A stretch of DNA of 64,000 bases from Polyangiaceae bacterium UTPRO1 (GTDB lineage: Bacteria > Desulfobacterota > Binatia > UTPRO1): positions 122,220 through 186,219 of the forward strand of contig MWST01000006.1 of NCBI GenBank assembly GCA_002050235.1, in the 5' to 3' direction. The position numbers and the translations under genes are program-made. Positions 1 to 10,689 of the stretch are shown here, one piece after another (the stretch's first letter is position 1; each line of letters begins with the position of its first letter). The notes below the pieces were generated by a model. That model made no database searches and was not told the origin of the DNA. It was given only the letters and a program-made list of their open reading frames with translations.

Positions 1-1
1 A

Positions 2-334
2 CACGCCGACGTGCGCCTCGAGACCCGGGGCGGCGGCGTCACTTTCGGGCGCGAGAAGATCATCGGGGGCAGCGGCCGTTTCTCGCCGGTGGCCGACATC
101 ACCGAGCTCTTCGGGAATTACGCCAACGCCGAGGCGCATGCGGGCATGGGCGTCTCCGTCGGCGCCCAGGTCGTCACCAAGGGCCCCGTCTCCTTGGTGC
201 TCTCGGGCTCCGGCAACGGCGTCGACCTGGGCTTCGCCTTCGGCCGCTTCACCATCGAGCCGGCGCCGCAGCGAGAACCCCTCCGCGACGAAGACCTGCC
301 AGCCACCGAGCCCGGCTCTGCGGACTCCTATTGA
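2..334 (+). CDS. C-terminal part of a hypothetical protein (cut by window edge)
   Basis: Only about the last 110 codons are inside the window. The frame is open to the left edge, so the real start lies upstream and the GTG at 11 need not be one. The visible part is glycine-rich and looks beta-stranded, with short segments such as GVSVGAQVV, SGSGNGVDLG and FGRFTIEPA, then an acidic proline-containing tail ending at TGA 332-334. The style resembles small secreted DUF1134/DUF992-type proteins of Proteobacteria, but I see no diagnostic motif, so that is a guess. A 108-base gap separates it from the transporter gene downstream. Confidence 0.6.
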   Translation, partial: HADVRLETRGGGVTFGREKIIGGSGRFSPVADITELFGNYANAEAHAGMGVSVGAQVVTKGPVSLVLSGSGNGVDLGFAFGRFTIEPAPQREPLRDEDLPATEPGSADSY

Positions 335-442
335 CGTCCGCCGCTCGCGGCCACGATTGCGAACCGCTACCGTATCGGCTCGGCATGCTCCGGCTTCGCG
401 GGCCGGGCCGAATCTGCTAGCACTGCGCGAACACGAACCCCG

Positions 443-2245
443 TTGACCGTCGCCGACACCCCCCAATGGCTGAGGCCGCTCCTGCGGCGCGTGCCCGCCC
501 TCGATTCGCTGCGCTCGTACAGCGTGAACGATCTGCGCGTCGATGCGGTGGCGGGCTTGTCCGTCGCCGCGGTCGCCGTTCCCCAGGCCATGGCGTACGC
601 GATGATCGCGGGCCTTCCGGTGGAGTACGGCCTCTACACCGCGATCGTGATGACCGCGGTCGGCGCCGTCCTGGATTCATCGCGGCAGCTCATCAATGGG
701 CCGACCAACGCGATCTCGATCGCGCTGCTGAGCGCCATCGGCTCGGTCGGCGGACAGGACGAACGCATCCAGGCGACGATCGTGATCGCCTTCCTCGTCG
801 GCGCGATCCAGCTCGGCATCAGCTTCCTCCGGCTCGGGGACCTGACGCGCTACATCTCGCACTCCGTGATCGTGGGGTTCACGGCCGGAGCGAGCATCCT
901 CCTGGTCCTCGACCAGATGAAGAACCTCCTCGGACTGCATGCCGTGGGTGGAGAGCACGCCCATTTCCTGGTCCGCTTCTGGCAGACCCTTGCGCACGGC
1001 GGTCCCGTACACGCGGCCACGTGCGCCATGGGTGCGGCCTCGATCTCGGCTGTCCTGTTGCTGCGCTGGATCAAGGCGAAGCTCGCGTGGCCCCTCATGC
1101 CCGAGTTCCTGATCGTCGTCATCCTGATGGCAATCGTCACCGCCCGCTTCGATCTGGCCGCCCAGGGCGTCGCGGTGGTGGGAGACATCCCCACGTCACT
1201 GCCGTCCTTCACCGTTCCCCATCTGACGGCGCCGGCCGTGCGCAATCTCGCGGAAAGCGCCCTCGCGATCGCGCTGCTCGGCCTCCTCGAAGCGATCGCG
1301 ATGGCAAAGGCGATCGCGGCCGTGACCGGCCAGCGCCTCGACATGAACCAGCAGTGCTTGAGCGAAGGCTTCGCCAACTTCACCGGCAGCTTCTTCCAGT
1401 GCATGCCCGGCTCGGGATCGCTGACGCGATCGGCGATCAACCAGCAGGCCGGCGGGCGGACCCAGTGGTCGGGCGTCGTCGCCGCCGCCGCAGTGGCATT
1501 CATAATGGTGGCGTTCGGATCCTATGCGCGCTTCATCCCGCGCTCGGCGCTCGCCGGACTCCTGATGCTGACCGCGGCACGCATGGTGAGCATCCCCGAT
1601 CTTCGCTACCACATGCGCACGTCGCGCTTCGACGCCGCGATCGTCACGGTCACCGCCGTCTCGGCCGTCGCCATCTCGATCGAGTTCTGCGTCTTGATCG
1701 GCGTATTCATGTCCTTCCTGCTGGCCGTGCCGCGGGCCGGCAACATGTTGCTCACCGAATTCATCGTCGGGTCCGAGCGGACGATACACGAGCGCCGCAG
1801 CGACGACGCCGCCTGTAGCCGGATGCTGATCTTCGGGCTCGAAGGAGAGATGTTCTTCGGAGCGAGCGCGAGCCTCGAGCACCATCTCGATACCATCGAC
1901 GATCGCCTCGGACCGGAAACGCAGGCGGTGGTGCTACGCTTGAAGCGCGCCCGCAATCCCGACGCCGTCGGCATGACGCAGCTCGAGCGAGCGGTCGGCC
2001 GGTGGCGGGAGCGCGGCGTCCTGGTGGTGCTGTGCGGCATCCGTCCGGGGATGCTGGCGTGCCTGGAGAACTGCGGGCTCGCGGAGAAGCTCGGCCGGGA
2101 GAACCTCTTCCTCGAACAGCCGGTGCGGCAGACCAGCACCGTGCTCGCGATCCGGCACGCCTACGCGCACCTCACCGATCTCTGCCCTACCTGCCCGAAG
2201 CGCCTCGGCACACCGCTGCCGCGGGCGATGTACTACGAGATCTGA
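443..2245 (+). CDS. SulP family inorganic anion transporter with C-terminal STAS domain
   Basis: A 600-residue membrane transporter of the SulP/SLC26 family, which moves sulfate, bicarbonate or other anions across the inner membrane. Residues about 25-440 are a run of hydrophobic helices with family-typical segments (VPQAMAYAMIAGLP near 45, NGPTNAISIA near 86, MPGSGSLTRSAINQQAG near 320). Residues about 450-570 form a STAS domain (FGLEGEMFFGAS start). An unusual short tail with two cysteines (LCPTCPKRLG, near 580) follows. The start is a TTG at 443; no ATG lies nearby and I see no strong ribosome site, so the start is uncertain by some codons. It stands alone between an unknown gene and the guaBA promoter. 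Substrate cannot be told from sequence. Confidence 0.93.
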   Translation: MTVADTPQWLRPLLRRVPALDSLRSYSVNDLRVDAVAGLSVAAVAVPQAMAYAMIAGLPVEYGLYTAIVMTAVGAVLDSSRQLINGPTNAISIALLSAIGSVGGQDERIQATIVIAFLVGAIQLGISFLRLGDLTRYISHSVIVGFTAGASILLVLDQMKNLLGLHAVGGEHAHFLVRFWQTLAHGGPVHAATCAMGAASISAVLLLRWIKAKLAWPLMPEFLIVVILMAIVTARFDLAAQGVAVVGDIPTSLPSFTVPHLTAPAVRNLAESALAIALLGLLEAIAMAKAIAAVTGQRLDMNQQCLSEGFANFTGSFFQCMPGSGSLTRSAINQQAGGRTQWSGVVAAAAVAFIMVAFGSYARFIPRSALAGLLMLTAARMVSIPDLRYHMRTSRFDAAIVTVTAVSAVAISIEFCVLIGVFMSFLLAVPRAGNMLLTEFIVGSERTIHERRSDDAACSRMLIFGLEGEMFFGASASLEHHLDTIDDRLGPETQAVVLRLKRARNPDAVGMTQLERAVGRWRERGVLVVLCGIRPGMLACLENCGLAEKLGRENLFLEQPVRQTSTVLAIRHAYAHLTDLCPTCPKRLGTPLPRAMYYEI

Positions 2246-2357
2246 CCGCAGCACCGATCGCCACCGCGGTCGCCGGCGGCGATGGCCGGGACCTCGACCG
2301 GACGTGCGACAGCGCGCATGGCCGTGACCCTGCGCATATCCATCGCGGGTCGCACGC

Positions 2358-4012
<1,655 letters not shown>

Positions 4013-4025
4013 CCCCGGGGCGCGC

Positions 4026-5561
4026 ATGATCCTCGTTCTCGACTTCGGCAGCCAGTACACTCAACTGATCGCCCGCCGCGTCCGCGAGCAGCACGTCTAT
4101 TGCGAAATCCATCCCTTCAACGTCCCGCTCGAGACCGTCCGCGAGCTGGCGCCCGAAGGCATCATCCTCTCGGGCGGCCCGTCCAGCGTCTACGCCGATG
4201 GCGCGCCGCTTCCCGACGCCGCCATCCTCGAGCTCGGTGTTCCCATCCTCGGCATCTGCTACGGGATGAACGTCCTCAACGTCCTCGGCGGCGGCACCGT
4301 CGCGCGCGCCGTCCGCCGCGAGTACGGCGCCGCCCGCATCGTCATCGACGACGCCAGCGACCTCTTCGCCGACATCGCCGAGCTCGTCGACAACTCCACC
4401 GTCTGGATGAGCCACGGCGACCGCATCGAGAGCCTGGCTCCAGGGTGGAAGGTGATCGCCCACAGCGCCAATTCGCCGATCGCCGCCTGCAGCGACGTCG
4501 CGCGGCGGCGCTGGGGCATCCAGTTCCACCCCGAGGTGCACCACAGCGAGCAGGGCACCGTCATCCTGCGGAATTTCCTCTTCGCCATCTGCGGCGCCAA
4601 GCCCACCTGGACGATGGAGAGCTTCGTCGCCCAGGAGATCGCGAAGATCCGCGCCCGGGTGGGCGACCGTAAGGTGATCTGCGCGCTCTCGGGCGGCGTC
4701 GATTCGGCGGTCGCCGCCGCCATCATCGACCGGGCCGTCGGCGGCGCGCTCACGTGCGTCTTCGTCGACAACGGCGTGCTGCGGGCGGGAGAGGCCGAGC
4801 GTGTCGCCGAGGTGTTCCGGGAAAGGTTCGGCGACCGGCTCCGCGCCGTCGACGCCCGCAAGCGGTTCCTGGACGCGCTCGCCGGCGTCGAGGACCCAGA
4901 GGTCAAGCGCAAGACGATCGGCCGCGTCTTCATCGAGGTCTTCGAGGCCGAAGCCAAGAAGATTCCCGGCGTCGCCTGGCTCGCCCAGGGCACGCTTTAT
5001 CCCGATGTCATCGAGTCGGTATCGTTCAAAGGTCCGTCCGCCACCATCAAGAGCCACCACAACGTCGGCGGCCTCCCCGAACGGATGCAGCTCGAGCTGA
5101 TCGAGCCCTTGCGCGAGCTCTTCAAGGACGAGGTCCGCGAGCTCGGTAAGCTCGTCGACGTCTCCGACGAGATCCTGCAGCGGCAGCCGTTTCCCGGACC
5201 GGGCTTGGCGATCCGCATCCTCGGCGCCGTCACCGAGGAGCGTCTTTTCATCCTGCGCGCGGTCGATGCCATCGTCGTCGCCGAGATCAAGGCCGCCGGG
5301 CTCTATCACCGCACCTGGCAGAGCTTCGCCGTCCTCCTGCCGGTGAAGACCGTCGGCGTCATGGGCGACGAGCGCACTTACGAAAACGTCATCGCCATCC
5401 GCGCCGTGGAGAGCGTCGACGGCATGACCGCCGACTGGGCGCGTCTCCCGTACGATCTGCTCGCCCACCTCTCGAACCGCATCATCAACGAAGTGGCGGG
5501 AGTGAACCGGGTCGTCTACGACATCTCGTCGAAGCCGCCGGCGACGATCGAGTGGGAGTAG
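4026..5561 (+). CDS. guaA: GMP synthase (glutamine-hydrolysing)
   Basis: Converts XMP to GMP using glutamine and ATP. The 511-residue chain has the usual three parts. The class I glutamine amidotransferase domain (1-190) has the nucleophile Cys78 in GICYGMN (most homologues have Gln, not Asn, at the last position) and the catalytic His in [10 protein letters not shown]. The ATP pyrophosphatase domain follows, with P-loop [11 protein letters not shown] near 221. The C-terminal dimerisation domain ends in [10 protein letters not shown], as is standard. It lies 13 bases after guaB and is co-transcribed. Its stop codon directly abuts the stop codon of the convergent PAP2 gene. Confidence 0.98.
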   Translation: MILVLDFGSQYTQLIARRVREQHVYCEIHPFNVPLETVRELAPEGIILSGGPSSVYADGAPLPDAAILELGVPILGICYGMNVLNVLGGGTVARAVRREYGAARIVIDDASDLFADIAELVDNSTVWMSHGDRIESLAPGWKVIAHSANSPIAACSDVARRRWGIQFHPEVHHSEQGTVILRNFLFAICGAKPTWTMESFVAQEIAKIRARVGDRKVICALSGGVDSAVAAAIIDRAVGGALTCVFVDNGVLRAGEAERVAEVFRERFGDRLRAVDARKRFLDALAGVEDPEVKRKTIGRVFIEVFEAEAKKIPGVAWLAQGTLYPDVIESVSFKGPSATIKSHHNVGGLPERMQLELIEPLRELFKDEVRELGKLVDVSDEILQRQPFPGPGLAIRILGAVTEERLFILRAVDAIVVAEIKAAGLYHRTWQSFAVLLPVKTVGVMGDERTYENVIAIRAVESVDGMTADWARLPYDLLAHLSNRIINEVAGVNRVVYDISSKPPATIEWE

Positions 5562-6635
5562 TCAGCCGCGCGGCGCCTGGCACTCTCCGCCGGCGCTGTC
5601 CGCCGGCGGCGGCGACACCCTCAAGGGCGGCCAGAGCGGTCCGGCGCCGCGGGCGCGGCGGCGCGCCGCATCGGCCGCCGGCATGACCGCTGCCGCGGCG
5701 GCCGCCGCAATCCCGAGCGCGACTCCGGCGACGACATCGACGCCGTAGTGCCAGCGCAGAACGAGGGTCGCGAGAGCGATGTTGGCGGTCACGAACGCGG
5801 TGATCGGCCACGCGACCCGGGCCCACGGCTCGCGGCGGTGACGGAAGGCGAACACCGCCAGGAAGACCGGACCGGCGGTGTGGAGCGAAGGGAAGATGTC
5901 CTTCTGCGCGCCGGCGGCGGCGACGGTGCGCATGAGCGCATCATGCCAGCGGCCTGCGGGAAGCGGCTCGGGAAAGAGCTCCGCGAACGCAGCGTGCGGG
6001 CCGAACCCGGGCACGACGAGATAGACCGTCTGGCCGACGCAATAGACGATGATCATGCCGGCCGCGAACTCGCCGATGATCGCCTCGCTGTCGACGCCGA
6101 AGGCGATCGGCAGCGTATAGCCGGCAAGCAGCCAGAAGTAGCTCAGGTAGAAGAACGAGAACCATTCCGTAGAGGCCGGCGTGACGAAGTGCTGCATCCA
6201 CACCGCCGGCTCGCCGCCGAAGATCGCGAGGTCGAGCGCGTAGAGGCCGCGATCGAGGCTGTGGGGGCTCACGACCGGGGCGAGATCGCGGAGAACGAAG
6301 TAGGAGCCGAGGACGCCGCCTACGATCCCGGCTCGGTAGAGGAGCGCTGCGGCGAACGGAGACGAGGCGACAAACCCCCGTCGATACGCGAAGATGGCGC
6401 CGAGTACGGCGGCCGCGAGGGCGGTCATGCGGCCGGCGGCGCGGGCCTTCAGGGGATGCGGCGCAGCGGCGAGCACGGCCGCTGCCAGCGCCACGACGAA
6501 CGCGGCCACGATCCAATCGTGGAGCGCGAGCTCGCGCCGACATGCTGCCCCGCCGGCAGGACGTCGTTGCCGCGGTATGGCCGGCTCTGCTACGGCTGGC
6601 GCGACCGATCGACCGTTCTCCGCGGGAGGGACCAT
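5562..6635 (-). CDS. PAP2-superfamily membrane enzyme (Aur1/inositolphosphotransferase-like)
   Basis: A 357-residue multi-pass membrane protein whose catalytic signatures are those of the PAP2_3 branch: PSLHT (in place of PSGH) and RWHYGVDVVAG, i.e. the phosphate-binding Arg-His-Asp set. Members are lipid phosphatases or phosphoalcohol transferases such as inositol phosphorylceramide synthase; the substrate here is unknown. The ATG at 6635 is favoured because GAGGAG lies 7 bases upstream of it and no later ATG precedes the first membrane helix. About 30 Pro/Arg-rich residues precede the helices. The ATG lies in the palindrome CATG shared with the ATG of the divergent gene at 6634. It converges on guaA with no gap. 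Confidence 0.85.
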   Translation of the reverse strand: MVPPAENGRSVAPAVAEPAIPRQRRPAGGAACRRELALHDWIVAAFVVALAAAVLAAAPHPLKARAAGRMTALAAAVLGAIFAYRRGFVASSPFAAALLYRAGIVGGVLGSYFVLRDLAPVVSPHSLDRGLYALDLAIFGGEPAVWMQHFVTPASTEWFSFFYLSYFWLLAGYTLPIAFGVDSEAIIGEFAAGMIIVYCVGQTVYLVVPGFGPHAAFAELFPEPLPAGRWHDALMRTVAAAGAQKDIFPSLHTAGPVFLAVFAFRHRREPWARVAWPITAFVTANIALATLVLRWHYGVDVVAGVALGIAAAAAAAVMPAADAARRRARGAGPLWPPLRVSPPPADSAGGECQAPRG

Positions 6636-7215
6636 GCGCAAGCTCCTCGTCTTCGTCGTCGTCTCCGTTCTCGCGGCGCTATGGTTGCGGCCGGGCGCTG
6701 TCCAGAGCGTCCCCCCGTCGTTCGTGTTCACGCTATCGCTGAGCGGCAAAACCGTGCAGACCGACATCGCAGCGCCTCCCGGATTCAAGCCGGGGCGGGG
6801 AAAAGTCAATGACAAGATCGTCGGCGCCATCCTGCGAGGCGACAACACCACCGACTATTCCGTCGGCTTTCTCGACATCCTGCACCACGACGGATCGGGG
6901 CGGTTCTACCTCTATTTCGACGGCCGCGGTGACGACGGCAGCGTCACCATGCGCGTCGGCACGAACGCGACGGGCGTCATGACTACGGCGCTCACCGGCG
7001 CAATCACCCAGGACGGCGCCTTCTGGATCGCGGGCAAGTACGACCTGCCGCTGATCGGCCCGTACGCCGATGTGTTCGCAGCCGGCAACGTGAAGTTCGC
7101 GAAAGGTACATTCGATCCCGTCAAGATCTCGGGCACCGTCCACTTCGTGAGCAACGCGATCGGCGAAGCCTTCACCCTCAAGTTCAAGACGGTGCAGCGC
7201 CTGCCGCAGAGCTGA
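6634..7215 (+). CDS. Hypothetical secreted protein
   Basis: 193 residues starting with a typical signal peptide (MRKLLVFVVVSVLAALWL, cleavage probably after the AVQS region). The mature part is beta-rich, with alternating polar and hydrophobic stretches (SVTMRVGTNATGVM, KISGTVHFVSNAI), suggesting a periplasmic or surface beta-sandwich; I recognise no family. The start is set by GGGAGGG 3 bases upstream and by the signal peptide. Longer upstream readings would run into the divergent PAP2 gene. The two genes have overlapping start codons (CATG at 6633-6636), so each promoter should lie inside the other gene. Confidence 0.8.
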   Translation: MRKLLVFVVVSVLAALWLRPGAVQSVPPSFVFTLSLSGKTVQTDIAAPPGFKPGRGKVNDKIVGAILRGDNTTDYSVGFLDILHHDGSGRFYLYFDGRGDDGSVTMRVGTNATGVMTTALTGAITQDGAFWIAGKYDLPLIGPYADVFAAGNVKFAKGTFDPVKISGTVHFVSNAIGEAFTLKFKTVQRLPQS

Positions 7216-7284
7216 TCGGCCAGCGCCACATCGCCACCCCTCGCCACGGCCGACGATGCGCCCCGCGCCTTCCGGTCTTGCGAC

Positions 7285-7313
7285 TTGAACGGCGGCGGCG
7301 CGCAGGGCTACTG
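7285..7313 (+). promoter_or_regulatory. Promoter giving a near-leaderless transcript
   Basis: TTGAAC at 7285-7290, 17-base spacer, CTACTG at 7308-7313 (or TACTGA one base later). The start codon of the next gene is at 7321, only 7 bases after the -10 element, so transcription would begin at or within a base or two of the ATG. Confidence 0.5.
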
Positions 7314-7320
7314 AGGGCCG

Positions 7321-7713
7321 ATGAAGATCCTGCTCGCCGTCGTCCTTGCCTACGTCGCCGTCGTCGCCGCCTTCGAATCGCTGCTCGGCTTCTTCCAGCC
7401 GGTCGACCGATCGACCCTCGTCCTCACTACCTTCGATCCCGACGGCAGCGCCCATGAGCGGGTGGTCGCCCGCCTCGACACCGACGGCCGGGTCTACGTC
7501 TCCGCCAACCACTGGCCGCGAGCCTGGTACCGGCGGGCGCTCGCCCATCCCGAGGTGCAGGCCATCATCGACGGGCGCAAGGGGAACTACCGCGTCGTGG
7601 CGGTGACCGGCGCCGAAGCGGAGCGCGTCGAGCGCGAGCATCCGCACAAGCTCTGGTTCCGCGTCGTCACCGGATTCCCGCCGCGCGCCTTCCTCCGCCT
7701 GGACCCACGCTGA
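7321..7713 (+). CDS. Small DUF385/F420-type split-barrel protein with N-terminal membrane anchor
   Basis: 130 residues. A hydrophobic N-terminus (about 1-22, MKILLAVVLAYVAVVAAF) looks like an uncleaved anchor or signal. The rest resembles the small split-barrel of the DUF385 / deazaflavin-dependent nitroreductase group: TLVLTTFDPDG, then a strand pair VARLDTDGRVYVSA, then the family-like NHWPRAWYRRALAHPEV. Flavin or F420 binding is inference from the fold style only; no catalytic residue is established. The promoter at 7285 puts the transcript start almost on the ATG. The racemase gene follows 40 bases downstream and may be co-transcribed. Confidence 0.75.
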   Translation: MKILLAVVLAYVAVVAAFESLLGFFQPVDRSTLVLTTFDPDGSAHERVVARLDTDGRVYVSANHWPRAWYRRALAHPEVQAIIDGRKGNYRVVAVTGAEAERVEREHPHKLWFRVVTGFPPRAFLRLDPR

Positions 7714-7753
7714 CCCGGTCGCTCTCAGGCTGCGGCGCCGCTAGAACCAACGC

Positions 7754-8461
7754 ATGAAAACCATCGGCCTGCTCGGCGGCATGAGCTGGGAATCGACCAT
7801 AGCCTACTATCGGATCATCAACCGCGTGATCGGAGCCCGACTCGGCGGACTGCACTCGGCGCGCATCGTCCTCTACAGCGTCGAGTTCGCGGCCATAGAG
7901 GAGATGCAGCGTGCAGGGCGCTGGACCGAAGCGGGAGTCGTGCTCGCCGATGCCGCACGGCGGCTCGAGGGCGCCGGCGCCGAGTGCCTGGTGATCTGCG
8001 CCAACACGATGCACAAGGTCGCACCGGCCGTCGAGGACGCGATCACGATCCCGCTGCTGCACATCGCCGACGCCACGGCGGCGCGGATCCTCGCCGCCGG
8101 CCTGCGGACGGTCGGCCTCCTCGGCACGCGCTACACGATGGAGATGGACTTCTACCGCCGGCGCCTCGCCGAGCGCTTCGGCCTCACGGTCCTGACGCCG
8201 GAAAAGGCCGACCGCGAAGCCGCGCACCAAATCATCTTCGAGGAGCTCTGTCGCGGCGTCGTTCGGGAGGAGTCGCGCGCCACCTACCGCCGCATCGTCG
8301 AAAATCTCGCAAGTGCCGGCGCCGCAGGCATCGTCTCGGGGTGCACGGAGATCGGCATGCTGCTCGGGCCCGACGACGTGCCCCTGCCGCTATTCGACAC
8401 GGCGGCGATCCACGCCGAGGAAGCGGCGCTCTGGGCGCTCGGGGAGCGCGGCGGTCACTGA
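7754..8461 (+). CDS. Aspartate/glutamate racemase family protein
   Basis: 235 residues with the full signature of the cofactor-independent Asp/Glu racemase family: N-terminal KTIGLLGGMSWEST, the first catalytic cysteine in CANTMHK (about residue 81) and the second in SGCTEIGML (about residue 197). The family racemises Asp, Glu or related amino acids by two-cysteine acid-base catalysis; the closest style is E. coli YgeA/aspartate racemase, so substrate is open. A TAGAAC box (7742-7747) sits 6 bases before the ATG with no ribosome site visible, hinting at a leaderless mRNA of its own. It ends 27 bases before the convergent small dehydrogenase subunit. Confidence 0.92.
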   Translation: MKTIGLLGGMSWESTIAYYRIINRVIGARLGGLHSARIVLYSVEFAAIEEMQRAGRWTEAGVVLADAARRLEGAGAECLVICANTMHKVAPAVEDAITIPLLHIADATAARILAAGLRTVGLLGTRYTMEMDFYRRRLAERFGLTVLTPEKADREAAHQIIFEELCRGVVREESRATYRRIVENLASAGAAGIVSGCTEIGMLLGPDDVPLPLFDTAAIHAEEAALWALGERGGH

Positions 8462-8488
8462 GCCGCCGTCGCCGCGCACCTCCTGCGA

Positions 8489-8953
8489 TCAGCAGTCGCG
8501 GTAACGCTTGCTCCGCGCCCGCACCGGCGCCAGCAGGGAGAGGTCGTTCTCGGTCATCACGTGCCCCTGCGGGTGCGGCGGGCGCGCCTCCAGGCCGAGG
8601 GCTTCGAGGACCGAGCCCTGCTGGTAGTAGCCGATGTAGGCATGGGGAACGAGCGCGTAACCGAAGGGCTGCGCAGCGACCAGGACGGCGCGCTCCGGCT
8701 CGCTGCACGATGCGAATGCGCGGCCGTGCAGCCCGCGCGCCTGCTCGTCGAGCTCGCGGAGCCCCTCGACTACCATGGTGCGGAGATCGGGAAGGGTGCG
8801 GAGCACGTTCTCGACGTAGGCGGCGGCGCCGGCCTGGCCGGCGCCGGGCCGGCGACCGTCGGGGCTCGGCGGAATCAAGGCGTCGAGCACGCAGACGAGA
8901 GCGCGGCGCTCCTCGGCGCCGAGACCGGCGGCAGGCGTAGCGGCGGCGGTCAT
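8489..8953 (-). CDS. Gluconate 2-dehydrogenase subunit 3 family protein
   Basis: 154 residues resembling the small subunit (subunit 3) of membrane-bound FAD sugar/alcohol dehydrogenases. The body (LGAEERRALVCVLDALIPPS start, RTMVVEGLRELDEQA middle) is the all-helical pattern of that family. These subunits usually carry a Tat signal and help export the large subunit; this copy begins MTAAATPAAG and shows no obvious twin-arginine signal. It follows the GMC large subunit after 14 bases, so both are one transcript. No cytochrome c subunit lies next to it. Confidence 0.8.
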   Translation of the reverse strand: MTAAATPAAGLGAEERRALVCVLDALIPPSPDGRRPGAGQAGAAAYVENVLRTLPDLRTMVVEGLRELDEQARGLHGRAFASCSEPERAVLVAAQPFGYALVPHAYIGYYQQGSVLEALGLEARPPHPQGHVMTENDLSLLAPVRARSKRYRDC

Positions 8954-8967
8954 ACGCAGGTCGTCCT

Positions 8968-10575
8968 TCAGTCGAACAGATTCGCCAGGTTCTTCTTCAT
9001 GGTATCGGCGATGTAGAGCGCCAGCGCCTGGATGGTGTTGGTCGGGTTCACGCCGGCCGCGGTCGTGAAGATGCTGCCGTCGATGATGAAGAGGTTCTTG
9101 ACGTCGTGGGTGCGGCCGCGCTCGTTCACGACCGACTTCGCCGGATCGACTCCCATGCAGGCGGTGCCCATCAAGTGCCACCCGGCGACGGGCAGGGGCG
9201 CCTGCACCATGAAATCGCCGGCGCCGGCGGCCGCCAGCACCTCCTTGCCGCGGGCGACCGCATGCTCGAGCATCGCCCGGCTGTTCTCCGACAGGCGGTA
9301 AGTGATCCGCGGTGCCGGGATGCCGTCGGCGTCCTTCAGCTCGGGGTCGAGAGTTACGGTGTTGGTCGTCTCGGGCAGATCCTCGCAGATGGCGACCATG
9401 CCGGCAGTCCGATCCCAGAGCTCGTCGAAGGCGCGATGATGGCCCTCGCCGTGCGGCATGCGTCCGGCCGTGAGCCCGAGCATCGCGGTCGAGACGGGAC
9501 CGAAGCCGCGCAGCATCTCGAAGGAGTAGCCCCGCGCGAAGCCGCGCGCCGGGTCGGTCTCGTAGAATTCCTGGCTGATGATGCTGCAGCCGCTCGGTCC
9601 CTTGTATCCCTGGAGCCGCTCCGGAAAGATGCCGGTCACCATCGCGTAGGGATGGAACATCAGGCGCTTGCCGACGAGGCCGCTGCGGTTCGCGAGCCCC
9701 TCGGGAAACTGCCGCGAGCGCGAGTTCAGCAACAACCGCGGCGTGCCGATACCGTTGCCCGCGACGACGACCACGTGCGCGCGCTGGCGGCACTCCTTTC
9801 CGTCGCCGTCGTAATAGATGACGCCGTCGGCCATCCCGCGCTCGTCGACGGTGATCTCGCGCACCCGGCAGCGGGTGGCGACGCGCACGCCTTTGCGGAT
9901 GGCGGGAGGCCAGTAAGTGACGTCGCTCGACGCTTTGGCGCCCTGCGGGCAGCCGAGCAGGCAGGTCCCGGCATTGATGCAGGGAGCGCGGCCCTCGTAC
10001 TCAGCGGTCGTGATCGCACTGTCCGACGGCCACCAGTGCCAGCCGAGGCGGTTGAAACCGCGTGCCAGCGTCTCGCCGAGCTTCCCGAGCGGCACCGGCG
10101 GCAGCGGCACCTGCTTGTCGGGCGGGTACATGGGATCACCGGCGAGGCCCGAGACGCCCATCATGCGGGCGTTGACGTCGTAATATGGCGCCAGAGTAGT
10201 GTAGTCGATCGGCCAGTCATCGCCGACGCCGTCCAAGGTCCGAGTCCTGAAATCCGCAGGATGGAAGCGCGGGAAGTGCGCAGCGTAGAGGATCGTACTG
10301 CCGCCCACGGCGTTGAAGTTGGCGACCTGGATCGGCGACCCGGCGTCGTTCACCGGATAGTCCTCGCGCCGACAGCGCACGTTCGGTGAGAAGGCGAAGT
10401 CGCCGAACTGCCGGGCCTCCCAGTCCATCCGGAGCCCCGGATAGTCATCGTGCTTAACCCAGTCCCCTTGCTCCAGGCAGAGGATGTCCATCCGCGTCTC
10501 CGCCATGCTCCAGGCGAAGGCCGCGCCGGCAGCGCCGGCACCGATGATGAGAACGTCTACGGGCTCCTGCGACAT
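8968..10575 (-). CDS. GMC-type FAD-dependent oxidoreductase, large subunit
   Basis: 535 residues from the ATG at 10575, chosen because the FAD-binding GAGAAGAAFA loop then lies at the expected 12-20; a start 10 residues upstream is possible. The NAVGGSTILYA motif and the C-terminal WHLMGTACMG and GVNPTNTIQA segments supply the catalytic His and Asn of the family. A CINAGTCLLGCPQGAKAS segment in the middle matches the three-cysteine region that holds a 3Fe-4S cluster in FAD glucose dehydrogenases. It should oxidise an alcohol or sugar, passing electrons to a membrane or cytochrome acceptor; the substrate is unknown. The subunit-3 gene follows directly. A probable promoter lies at 10589-10618. 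Confidence 0.92.
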   Translation of the reverse strand: MSQEPVDVLIIGAGAAGAAFAWSMAETRMDILCLEQGDWVKHDDYPGLRMDWEARQFGDFAFSPNVRCRREDYPVNDAGSPIQVANFNAVGGSTILYAAHFPRFHPADFRTRTLDGVGDDWPIDYTTLAPYYDVNARMMGVSGLAGDPMYPPDKQVPLPPVPLGKLGETLARGFNRLGWHWWPSDSAITTAEYEGRAPCINAGTCLLGCPQGAKASSDVTYWPPAIRKGVRVATRCRVREITVDERGMADGVIYYDGDGKECRQRAHVVVVAGNGIGTPRLLLNSRSRQFPEGLANRSGLVGKRLMFHPYAMVTGIFPERLQGYKGPSGCSIISQEFYETDPARGFARGYSFEMLRGFGPVSTAMLGLTAGRMPHGEGHHRAFDELWDRTAGMVAICEDLPETTNTVTLDPELKDADGIPAPRITYRLSENSRAMLEHAVARGKEVLAAAGAGDFMVQAPLPVAGWHLMGTACMGVDPAKSVVNERGRTHDVKNLFIIDGSIFTTAAGVNPTNTIQALALYIADTMKKNLANLFD

Positions 10576-10588
10576 CGGAAGTGCCGTC

Positions 10589-10618
10589 GCTCTACCACGC
10601 CGCAATCGCAGTGACCAA
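10589..10618 (-). promoter_or_regulatory. Probable promoter for the GMC dehydrogenase pair
   Basis: Read on the minus strand: TTGGTC (10618-10613), 18-base spacer, TAGAGC (10594-10589), 13 bases before the ATG at 10575. There is no clear ribosome site, as for other short-leader genes in this window. Confidence 0.4.
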
Positions 10619-10689
10619 CGAAGCGGCTCCGGCGCAGAGAACGTCCTCCGGGCTCAACTCTCGCCCGCGGCTCTGATACATCCGTCCGC

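Noticed and set aside
10651..10689. Promoter before the HAD gene at 10690 (TGATAC box)
   Set aside because: A -10-like box is present but nothing resembling TTGnnn lies 16-18 bases upstream.
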